A stretch of DNA of 62,292 nt, taken from assembly GCA_903834785.1 (NCBI GenBank), contig CAILKP010000116.1, forward strand, positions 1 to 62,292. Reading direction: 5' to 3'. Each line of letters opens with the position of its first letter. Position 1 is the first letter of the stretch. A model generated the notes under the pieces. It was not told where the DNA came from. It saw only the letters and a list, made by a program, of their open reading frames with translations, and ran no database searches. This document shows positions 8,678-18,600 of this stretch, piece after piece. A program made the position numbers and the translations under genes. The stretch is from an uncultured bacterium. Lineage in GTDB: Bacteria > Planctomycetota > Phycisphaerae > Phycisphaerales > UBA1924.

Positions 8678-10483
8678 TTACTTCTTCTCTGGGGCATTGG
8701 CATCCGCGGGGGCTGCGGCGCCGGCGGCGGGTGCGCCCTTGTTGTTCTGCATCGAGTTGATGAAGTGCTTGAAGGCCTTCTGGAAGCGGCGGTCGACGGC
8801 GTTGGTCTCGATGGCGTCCTGTGCGTCCTTGTTGGCGGCTTCGAGAACTTCGTTGAACTTGGCCTTGGATTCGTTCTTGATCGAGTCACCCTCGACGAAG
8901 GTGCTGGCGATGATGGGGCCGGTGCCGAGCTGGGTCTTGGCCTTGCGCTGCTGCCACTTCTCTTCGGCCGCTTCTTCGCCGCGGCCGCCGCCGTCGCCCT
9001 GGCCGGGGCCGCCCTGACCGTCGCCTTTGTTGCCGGTGTCGCCCATCTTGAACTGGCCGCTGCCGGGGTTGGAGCCGCCGTTGTTGCCGCCGCTAAGACC
9101 GCCTTCGCAGGCTCCCATGCCGTTGCACTGACCAGGCTGGCCGTTCTGGCTCATCTGCTGCATCTGGAACTTGGCCTCGGCCATGGCGGCCTGCATGCTC
9201 TTGGCATCCTGCATCATGCCTTCCATCTGCTGCATCATGTTCGCTGCCTGTTGAGCGGCCTGTGCACCCTGCTGGTCCATGCCCTGCTGGCTCATGCCCT
9301 GGGCCATCTGCTGCATGGCCTGGGCCATGGCGGACATGCCCTCACCGGCGGCGGCCTGCGCCTGTGCCGCGGTGACCATGGCGTCCTTCTGCTGCTCGCT
9401 CATGCCCTCGGCGTTCTTAAGCGCCTCGGCGAGCTGGGCGGGGTCGCCGGCGAGCTTGGGATCCATGCCCTGCTGCTGGAGCTTGTTCTCCATGTCCTTC
9501 TTGTTCTCGGCGAGCTTCTGAAGCTGGTCAGCCAGGTTCTGGAGCTGCTCCTTCATCTGCTCCTTCTGCGAGTCGCTCATGTTTCCGCTGGCGAGCTGGT
9601 CGAGGGACTTCTGGAGTTCCTCCTGGGCGGCGCGGAAGTTGCCCTTGGCCATTTCCTTGCTCATGGCGGCCATGGGCCCGCTGGCGGGGCTGCGGAGCTG
9701 GCGGAGCAGGTCTTGGCTGAGCTGTGTCTTCTGGGCGTCGACGCCGCCGAGCATCTGCTCGATCTTCTGCTGGATGTTGGTCAGCTTCTTGATGCCATCG
9801 CGGCGGTAGTCCTCGGCGGACTTGGGCTTGTTGACGTCCTGCGGTGCGTCCTTGGTCTCGGGGTTTTCTTTGGCCAGGTCGGGGGCGAGCTTCTTGATCG
9901 GCTCGAGGACCTTGCTCTCGGCCTCCTTGGCCTGCAGGCGTGCTTCTTCGATCTTGTTCTGCTCTTCGAGCTGCTTGGCCACGACTTGGCGCTTGCCGAA
10001 GACGTCGGGAACCGGGATGAACCACAGCACCAGCACGCACATGGCGGCGATGAGGGGCGACCAGGCATGCCGCGGCGTCTGCCAGGGCAGTGCGGTCTTG
10101 ACGTTGACGGTCACGGCGGCGCGGGCCGCGGCATCGACGACGTTGCGCGACCAGGCGTCGCCGGCGTTGCTGACGGCCAGTGCTGTCGAGAGCGAGTCGC
10201 GGAGGCCGGCGCCGTCATCAACCTGCTGGGCCACGCTGACAGCGCGGGGCGAGCGTGCGGCGGCGTAGATGAACGAGCCCACGACCGCAGCCGCGGCGAG
10301 CGAGCCACCGAGCGTCCACCATGTCGCGGCGGACTGAGGCTGCCACACGGCGACCTTCTCAAGCAGGCGGGCCAGACCGGCAATGGCGACGGCGGCGGTG
10401 ACGCCGACGGCGAGGCCCTGGGCCAGGCGCATGGCAAAGAGCCGCCGCGAAGCCGCACCAACGACGCGTGTGATTTTCTGCAT
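8678..10483 (-). CDS. Large Met/Gln-rich membrane protein, DUF4175-like
   Basis: A 601-residue protein with about three hydrophobic segments in the first 170 residues (near 20-40, 58-78 and 145-160). A charged coiled coil (about 170-330) follows. Then comes a Met/Gln/Ala-rich region (about 330-455), a Gly/Asn-rich linker (about 460-510) and a conserved-looking C-terminal helical segment. The layout resembles DUF4175-type proteins of planctomycetes and proteobacteria, whose function is unknown. The ATG at 10483 is supported by GGAGG nine bases upstream; a GTG nine codons earlier is less likely. The terminator just downstream and the large upstream gap make it a single-gene transcript. The usual partners for such proteins (MoxR ATPase, DUF58, VWA proteins) are not adjacent. 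Confidence 0.65.
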   Translation of the reverse strand: MQKITRVVGAASRRLFAMRLAQGLAVGVTAAVAIAGLARLLEKVAVWQPQSAATWWTLGGSLAAAAVVGSFIYAAARSPRAVSVAQQVDDGAGLRDSLSTALAVSNAGDAWSRNVVDAAARAAVTVNVKTALPWQTPRHAWSPLIAAMCVLVLWFIPVPDVFGKRQVVAKQLEEQNKIEEARLQAKEAESKVLEPIKKLAPDLAKENPETKDAPQDVNKPKSAEDYRRDGIKKLTNIQQKIEQMLGGVDAQKTQLSQDLLRQLRSPASGPMAAMSKEMAKGNFRAAQEELQKSLDQLASGNMSDSQKEQMKEQLQNLADQLQKLAENKKDMENKLQQQGMDPKLAGDPAQLAEALKNAEGMSEQQKDAMVTAAQAQAAAGEGMSAMAQAMQQMAQGMSQQGMDQQGAQAAQQAANMMQQMEGMMQDAKSMQAAMAEAKFQMQQMSQNGQPGQCNGMGACEGGLSGGNNGGSNPGSGQFKMGDTGNKGDGQGGPGQGDGGGRGEEAAEEKWQQRKAKTQLGTGPIIASTFVEGDSIKNESKAKFNEVLEAANKDAQDAIETNAVDRRFQKAFKHFINSMQNNKGAPAAGAAAPADANAPEKK

Positions 10484-10964
10484 GACGATCAACCTCCGGC
10501 CAATGGCCACAACACATCACCGAGCTCGCCCGACTGTTCCGCCCCGTCCGCGGTCACCACCTGAAAGAGGCCTGGACTGCTGAGCGGTTGCTCAGGAGGC
10601 GGGCCGACGGCCTGCCGCGGCGTGGCGGCACAACAGAACGATACGGACCAATATGCATGAAGTGTTCAGGTGTTCGATCGGTTCATAGAAACGATCGGAA
10701 CAGGCTGCCGCGGTAAGTCCGCCGGCCGCCATACGCTAACTTTATACGAACTTCAGACTGCCCGAGTTGCACGAATGAGAGAACTTTCAGGCTGATCCCC
10801 CGTATGGGGGGTTCCCTTCTGGATCGGTCCCCCTAAACTAGAGTTGGGCGAGTTGAACGGTAACTGTCGCTCCGCTCAGGTTGTTTGAATATTCTCGGAC
10901 GTTAAGATTTGGGCTTGCTGCAAGGTGCCGCGGCCCGTGACCACGCTCTCAGGAACCCGTAACG
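10484..10964. other. Divergent intergenic region upstream of terC
   Basis: These 481 bases contain no supported gene. A hairpin CCCCC-GTAT-GGGGG lies at 10797-10810, with further C-runs at about 10829-10833. The region must hold the leader of the TerC gene. I could not match it to the yybP-ykoY manganese riboswitch that often precedes terC genes. Confidence 0.5.
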
Positions 10965-12173
10965 ATGCCCCTCTCGGACATGCTCAACCTGCTGACACTC
11001 GCCGCCACGGAAGGGGCCCAGTTTAAGATCTGGGCGTACATCATTTTCCTGGCGATTGTCGTTTTGTTCCTGGCGCTGGATCTGGGCGTGTTTCATCGGG
11101 AGGCGCACGTTGTCTCGATGAAGGAAGCGGCGACGTGGTCGATCATCTGGGTGACCTGCGGCGTGCTCTTTGCGGCTGTGGTGTACTTTTCCTATGAGAA
11201 CCACTGGCTGGGACTGGGGTTGGACACGCCCAAGTACAACCCGGCGTATGTGGCGTCGGACCCGACGAGCAAACTCATTGTTGAGGGTGAGGTGACCGGC
11301 AAGGAAGCGGCCAAGCAGTACCTGGTCGGCTACGTGGTTGAGAAGTCACTGTCGATGGACAACATCTTTGTCATCGCGCTGATCTTCTCGTTCTTTGCGA
11401 TTCCCGGCAAGTATCAGCACCGCGTGCTGTTCTGGGGCATTCTGGGGGCGCTGATCATGCGAGGAATCATGATCGGCGTGGGTGCCGGGCTGATCATGAC
11501 ATATCAGTGGATCCTGATCATCTTCGGCGGGTTCCTGGTGCTGACTGCCGTCAAGATGGCGATCATCAAGGGCAATGACGACCCGTCGCAGAACGTGGTG
11601 GTTCGCCTGACCAAGAAGTTCATCCCGACCGTTGAGTTCTTTGACGGCCAGCGGTTCCTGACCAAGCGGACCTTGAAGCCGACGTATAGCAAGGACCCGG
11701 TGACGGGCAAGGAAGTGCAGGATCCGCCGCCGGCGGGCTCGCTGCGTGCGACGTACGCGATTACGCCGCTGTTCCTGGCGCTGATCATGGTGGAGATCAC
11801 CGACCTGGTGTTTGCGGTGGACTCGATCCCGGCGATCTTCGCGATCACGCCGGACCCGTTCATCGTCTTTACCAGCAACATCTTTGCGATTCTGGGTCTG
11901 CGGGCCCTGTACTTCTGCCTGGCGGCGCTGATCGCCCAGTTCCGGTTCCTCAAGCCGGCGCTGATTCTGATCCTGGCGTTCGTGGGTGTGAAGCTGCTGC
12001 TGCTGAGCGTGCCGCCGTATCTGACGCTGATCGGCATGGAAGCCAAGAGCCCGATCAAGATCGACACGACGATTTCGCTGGTGGTGGTCGTGGCGACGCT
12101 GGGCCTGGCGACCGTGCTGAGCTGGCTGCTGCCGGGCAAGAAGCCGCAGGGCGGGGCGGCTCCGGGCCACTAA
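10965..12173 (+). CDS. TerC family integral membrane protein
   Basis: A 402-residue protein with about nine hydrophobic segments. TerC landmarks are present: a first acidic helix with LDLGVFHR, SMDNIFVIALIF, and EITDLVFAVDSIPAIFAI, carrying the conserved membrane Asp and Glu residues proposed to bind metal. Family members (Alx, TerC, MeeF/MeeY) are linked to manganese export, metallation of exported proteins, pH response and tellurite resistance. Here no ter operon is present, so manganese homeostasis is the more likely role. A soluble insert of about 40 residues with a TYSKDPVTG segment lies between the two halves. The gene stands alone with its own terminator. Confidence 0.88.
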   Translation: MPLSDMLNLLTLAATEGAQFKIWAYIIFLAIVVLFLALDLGVFHREAHVVSMKEAATWSIIWVTCGVLFAAVVYFSYENHWLGLGLDTPKYNPAYVASDPTSKLIVEGEVTGKEAAKQYLVGYVVEKSLSMDNIFVIALIFSFFAIPGKYQHRVLFWGILGALIMRGIMIGVGAGLIMTYQWILIIFGGFLVLTAVKMAIIKGNDDPSQNVVVRLTKKFIPTVEFFDGQRFLTKRTLKPTYSKDPVTGKEVQDPPPAGSLRATYAITPLFLALIMVEITDLVFAVDSIPAIFAITPDPFIVFTSNIFAILGLRALYFCLAALIAQFRFLKPALILILAFVGVKLLLLSVPPYLTLIGMEAKSPIKIDTTISLVVVVATLGLATVLSWLLPGKKPQGGAAPGH

Positions 12174-12654
12174 CCGGGTGAATTCCCCGGTGGCTGGTTG
12201 GCGGGTGCCAGCGGGCTTGAAACCGTGATTGCAAGACACTTCTTCACCCCCGGGCGGGCCTTGATGGCCCGCCCGGGGCGTTTTTGTTGCAGTTGCAAAC
12301 AGGTGTTTAACGCATGAGACCGTGAGCCCTTGTCGATGCGAGCCCTGGCCGGGCGTTGGTCGATAACCACACTCGAGTCGGCACGATCGGCAAGGTCGAT
12401 CACGTCAACATGCCGGTTCTCCCCTAAACCGGGTGGTGGTGTCGCTGCGTTGGAATCGAGAATTGAGATGATTTAGGTAAACTGGAGAACTGCTGCTCCC
12501 CCTGACCTTCTGACCTTCCTTCCCTTGTGTCCGCTTCGTTGGTGCTGTTTGTCACCCCTTGCCTTGCCCCCGGCCTTTGGCCGCCTGATCGGTACCTGTC
12601 CACAGCCTGCCGCGGTTGATTGCCACGAATCGATCCGGCTCTTGAGGAACCCGC
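12174..12654. other. Intergenic region between terC and the giant surface protein gene
   Basis: No gene is supported here. It contains the terC terminator near its start and the promoter region of the giant gene at its end. The stretch 12460-12485 is locally AT-rich, but I could not assign a -35/-10 pair with normal spacing. Confidence 0.5.
12248..12285 (+). terminator. Rho-independent terminator
   Basis: A 13-bp perfect stem, CCCCGGGCGGGCC (12248-12260) with GGCCCGCCCGGGG (12266-12278), has a five-base loop and is followed by CG and five T. It ends the terC transcript. Confidence 0.9.
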
Positions 12655-15600
12655 ATGACCAGCTCGTCTGACCGTTCGTCCCCTGCTCGCATCATTGGTA
12701 CTCGGGAATCAGCCGTCGCCCGGTTGCGTCGGCTGGCGGGGCGGCTTGCTGCCGCGGTGGTGGGGGAGCGTCGCGATGTTGCCGGCGGAGCGGCCCCGAT
12801 GGGTGCGATGGTGGAGCAGCTTGAGCAACGCTCGCTGCTCAGCGGCGAGTTCGGGTATGCGTTTGCGATCGGCTCTTCGGATGACGGGCCGGGGGATGAT
12901 CGCGGCGGTGCGGTGGCGGCACTTCCGGGCGGCGATGTGGTGGTAGGCTTTGAGTTCCGCGGGACGGTGGATCTCGATCGCAGCGCGGGCTCGTTCAGCC
13001 TGACGAGTCTCTCGGGGGACCGCAAGTCCGCGGGTATCGCCCGGGTCGCAAGTGATGGCACGGTCGTGTGGGGCTATGCGTTCGGCGGTTCGGATCAGGA
13101 CCGCGTGGATGCGGTGCGGGTGCTGGAAGGTGGCGAGGTGTACATCACCGGCTCGTTCCGCGGCACGGCGGACCTGGACCCGACGGGCGGCACACAGACG
13201 GAGACCTCCGGTGAAGGAGGTAACCGCCGGTCGGGCTACCTGATCAAGCTCAACAGCGACGGCAGCTTTGCCTGGGCGCAAGTGATCACTGGTGCTGGGA
13301 ACGTTGAGATCGAGGCGATGACCCTTGATGCGAGCGGCAACGCCTTTGTGGCGGGCAAGTTCGAGGGGTTGACCGACTTTGACCCGGGCACAGGGACCGA
13401 CTCGGGCGATGGTGACGGCACCATCGCGCTGCCCGGCGGGGACACGCTTGAAGGCAACGCGTTTGTCGTGCGGTACGACAGCGACGGCACGTTCGCCTGG
13501 GCGTCGACGTTTGAAGGTGTGATGGTCGGATCGGATGTGGGCTTCAGTCACGCGCACGGTGTGGCGGTGGGAAGTGACGGAAGCGTGGTTGTGACGGGTG
13601 TGTTCTCGGGCACGGTCGACTTCAACCCCGGGGCCGCCGGCTTCGGGATGGTCAGCGGCGGAACGACCGCCAACACGGACATCTTCATCGTCAAGCTTGA
13701 TTCGACGGGCGGGCTGACCTGGGCCAAGCGGATCGGCGGTGCGGGCGGCGTGCTGGATGACTCCGGCGATGAGCAGGAGAGCGGCCGGGCGCTTGGAATC
13801 GATGACAACGGCAACGTGCTGGTCGCGGGCCGGTTCATCGGAACGGTGGACTTTGACCCCGGCGTGAATGTCAGCAATCTCACGGCCGACGGCAAGTCCG
13901 ACGGCTTCCTGCTCAAGCTCACGACCGATGGTGACTTTGAATGGGTGCGTCGCATCGGCGGCGCGGCGGGCAGCAACGGCACGCAGTGGGTTGACTCCCT
14001 GGAGATCGACGACAGCGGAAACGCCTACATCAGCGGCAGCTATGACCGGTCGTTTGATGCTGATCCGAGTGCGGCGGTGAACACGCTGACCAACCGGGGC
14101 GGGGACGACGGGTTTGTGATGCGGTTCAGCTCCGCTGGAGCGCTGAACTGGGCCAAGAGCGTCGGCGGGACGGGTGACGACCTGGTCAACGGGATCTCGC
14201 TGACTGCCGACAACTCCGTGTTTGTGGCCGGCGCGTTCGCCGGGACGGTGGACTTCAACCCGGGTGCGGCGGTGAGCAACATCACCGCGGCAGGCGCAGG
14301 TGACGGCTTTGTGCTCAAGCTGCTGCAGACGGGTGCAACGTTCACGACCGTGACGATCAGCAGCACGGACACGGCCGCGGGTGAGGTGCCCAGCGGCGGC
14401 ACGGCCAACGGTGGCAACTTCCGGCTGACGCGGACGGGCTCGCTGGACAACCCGCTGACGGTGACGGTGACACGCGGCGGCACGGCGACCATCGGTGCGG
14501 CTTCGGGCAGCACGGGTGACTTCTGGCTGGTCGCGGGCGGGACCGCCGTTGTGCCCACGGCGACGACGTATGTCATCCCGGCGGGCCAGGCAACGCTGGA
14601 CATTGTGCTGAACGTTCGTGACGATACGACGGTGGAGGCGGCCGAGACGGCGACGTTCACGGTCGTGGCCACGGCGGCGTACGGCGTTTCGACCAACGCC
14701 GCGGAGCGCAGCGTGACGGTGACCATCGCCGATGACGAGCCCACGCTGAGCATCGCGGCGACCGATGCCGCGGGGGCGGAAGTGGGCAGCGGCGGCTCGG
14801 CCAACGGTGGTGCATTTACCATCACCCGTACGGGCTCAACGGCCAATGCACTGACCGTTCCGCTGACGTTTGCCGGCACCGCGCTGCGGGGCACCGGCTC
14901 AACTGGTGACTACTCGATCTCGGTCTCCGTGGGCAGCTTCAATGCCACGACCGGAGTGCTGACGATTCCCGCCGGTGAATCCAGCGTGGTACTGACGCTA
15001 ACGGTCCGCGATGATGCGGCGGTCGAGGCGTCAGAGGCGGCGATTGTGACGCTGGCGGCCTCATCGACGGCGGCGTACCGCCTCAGTGAGACGCTCAGCC
15101 AGCGGACGGCGACGGTGACGATCGCCGACGATGAGCCCACGCTGAGCATCACGGCAACTGATGCGGCGGCCGCCGAAGTCCCAAGCGGTGGATCGTCCAA
15201 CAACGGCGTGTTCACCATCACGCGTTCGGGCTCCACGGCGTTCGATCTGACGGTTCCGCTGAGCTTTGCCGGTACTGCGCTGCGCGGCACGGGCAGCACG
15301 GGCGATTACTCGATCTCGGCCAGTGGCGGCACGTTTAATGCCACGACCGGTGTGCTGACGATTCCCGCGGGCAGTTCCAGCGTGACGCTGACGCTGACGG
15401 TCCGCGATGATGCGATTGTTGAGCCCGCCGAGACGGCGATTGTGACCCTGGGTGTTTCAGCGACCAACGCCTATCGGCTGAGTGAGACGCTGAGCCAGCG
15501 GACCGCGACTGTGACCATTGCCGACGATGAGCCGACACTGAGTATCACGGCAAGCGATGCGGCTGCCGCGGAAGTCGCCAGCGGCGGCTCGGCCAACAAC

Positions 15601-18600
15601 GGTGTGTTCACCATCACGCGTTCGGGCTCCACCGCGTTTGATCTGACGGTCCCACTGACCTTTGCCGGCACCGCGCTGCGCGGCACGGGCAGCACGGGCG
15701 ACTACTCGATCTCGGCAAGCAGCGGCACGTTCAATGCCACCACCGGTGTTCTGACCATTCCCGCGGGCAGTTCCAGCGTCACGCTGACGCTGACGGTCCG
15801 CGATGACGCCCTAGTTGAGACCGCAGAGACGGCGATTGTGACGCTGGGTGCATCGGCGACCGGTGCGTACCGGCTGAGCGAGACGCTGAGCCAGCGGACT
15901 GCGACGGTCACGATCGCCGATGATGAACCGACGATCACGATTGCCGCAACTGATGCGAATGCGGGCGAGGTGCCCAGCGGCGGCACGGCCAACGGCGGTG
16001 AGTTCACGGTCACACGCACTGGGTCTTCGGCCTTTGACCTGCTGGTGCCCGTGACGTTCACCGGCACCGCGCTCCGCGGCGCAGGCAGCACTGGTGACTA
16101 CTCGATCTCGGTGACCGGCGGAACCTACAGCACGGCGGGCGTGCTGACGATCCCCGCCGGCACGAACTCGGTTACGTTCAGTGTCACGGTCCGCGACGAC
16201 ACGGTTGTCGAGGCCGGTGAAACTGTGATCGCGACGGTCGGCGCCTCGGCGACGAGCGCCTATCGCCTGAGCGAGACGCTGAGCCAGCGGACCGCGACTG
16301 TCACGATCGCCGACGATGAGCCGACGCTTTCGATCACGGCGACGGATGCGAACGCGGCCGAAGTGGCCTCCGGTGGCACTGCCAACGGTGGTGCGCTGAC
16401 GATCAGCCGCAGCGGTTCGACCGCCGCGGCACTGACGATCCCGCTGACGATCACCGGCACCGCGACGCGCGGCAATGTGGGTGCGGGCGATTACTCCATA
16501 TCCGTGTCGGTTGGCAGCTATAACGCCACCACCGGCCTGCTGACGCTTCCCGCCGGCGAGGCCAGTGTCGTGGTGACGATCACGGTGACCGATGATGCCG
16601 CGGTTGAGCCGTCTGAGACCGCCATTGTCACGCTGGGAGCGTCGGCGACCGGCGCCTACCGGCTCAGTGAGACGCTCGGCGACCGGACGGCCACCGTCAC
16701 GATCGCTGATGATGAGCCCACGCTGAGCATCGTCGCGACCGATGCGGCTGCGGCGGAGGTTGCCAGCGGCGGCACGGCCAACAACGGCGTGTTCACGATC
16801 ACGCGGACGGGTTCGACAGCCAATGCGATCTCGGTCCCGCTTGCCTTCACCGGTGCCGCGACCCGCGGTGCGGTCGGAGCGGGCGATTACTCGATCTCCG
16901 TTTCGGTCGGCACCTTCAACGCGACCACAGGCCTGCTGACCATCCCGGCGGGTGAGTCCAGCGTCGTGCTGACGCTGACGGTGACCGACGATGCGGTTGT
17001 CGAAGCCGCCGAGACGGCAGTCGTCACCCTGGGTGCTTCAGCGACCAACGCGTATCGCCTCAGCGAGACGCTGAGCCAGCGGACCGCGACGGTGACCATC
17101 GCCGATGATGAGCCGACGGTGAGCATCACCGCGACCGATGAGGCTGCGGCGGAGGTCGGCTCCGGCACCGCGAACAACGGTACGTTCACCGTTACACGGA
17201 CGGGCTCGACGGGCAATGCGATCTCCATCCCGCTGGCCTTCACCGGTACCGCGACGCGTGGGGCTGTTGGTGCTGGCGACTACTCGATCTCGGTCTCGGT
17301 CGGTACGTTCAATGCGACCACGGGCCTGCTGACGATTCCCGCCGGTGAGGCCAGTGTCGTGCTCACGCTGACGGTGACCGACGATGCCGTCGTTGAACCC
17401 GCCGAGACGGCGATCGTCACGCTGGGTGCCTCGGCGACGAACGCCTACCGGCTCAGTGAGACGCTCAGCCAGCGTACGGCGACTGTCGGCATCGCCGATG
17501 ATGAGCCGACGGTCAGCGTCACGGCGACGGATGCTGCGGCCGCGGAGGTCGGTTCTGGTACTGCCAACAACGGCGCGTTCACGATTACCCGTACCGGCTC
17601 GACGGCCAACGCGCTGACCGTGCCGCTGACGTTCACCGGAAGCGCGCTGCGCGGCACCGGTTCCACCGGTGACTACTCCATCTCCGCCTCGGTGGGCACG
17701 TTCAACGCCACCACCGGTCTGCTGAGCATTCCCGCCGGTACCTCCAGCGTGGTGCTGACCGTGAGCGTCCGCGACGATGCCCTGGTTGAGCCCGCCGAGA
17801 CGGCCATTGTGACGCTCGGTGCTTCGGCAACGAATACCTACCGCCTCAGTGAGACGCTGAGCCAGCGCACGGCGACGGTCAGCATCGAGGACGATGAGCC
17901 GACCGTGTCGATCACGGCGACCGATGCCGCGGCGGCTGAGGTGGCGACGGGCACGGCCAACAACGGCACGTTTACCATCAGCCGCAGCGGCTCAACGGCC
18001 AATGCGATCTCGATTCCGCTGGCGATCACCGGTACTGCGACCCGTGGTACCGGCTCCATCGGCGATTACTCCATCTCCGCCAGCGGCGGCACGTTCGATG
18101 CCGCTACCGGCGTGCTGACGATGGCCGCGGGCAGCTCCAGCGTGGTGCTGACCGTGAGCGTCCGCGACGATGCCCTGGTTGAGCCCACCGAGACGGCCAT
18201 TGTGACGCTCGGTGCTTCGGCAACGAATACCTACCGCCTCAGTGAGACGCTGAGCCAGCGCACGGCGACGGTCAGCATCGAGGACGATGAGCCCACTGTT
18301 TCCATCACGGCGACCGATGGTGCGGCGGCTGAGGTGGCGACGGGCACGGCCAACAACGGCACGTTCACCATCAGCCGCAGCGGTTCGACGGCCAATGCGA
18401 TCTCGATCCCGCTGGGGATCACCGGTACCGCGACCCGCGGCACCGGTTCCACTGGTGACTACTTCTTCACGGTCAACATCGGTGAGCTGAACCTGACCAC
18501 CGGTGTGCTGACGATCCCTGCCGACCAGGCCTCGGTGGTGCTGACGGTCAACGTGCGCGATGACCTGATCGTCGATCCGTCGGAGACGGTGATCGTGGCG

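Noticed and set aside
7910..10564. An 884-codon plus-strand frame opposite the M28 and DUF4175-like genes
   Set aside because: It is rich in Leu/Gly/His with no domain and is antisense to two genes with catalytic motifs, a signal peptide and a terminator. It is a shadow.
10484..10964. yybP-ykoY manganese riboswitch upstream of terC
   Set aside because: I could not find the conserved paired loop sequences by eye. The hairpin at 10797 does not fit the motif. It is left as an open question in the findings.
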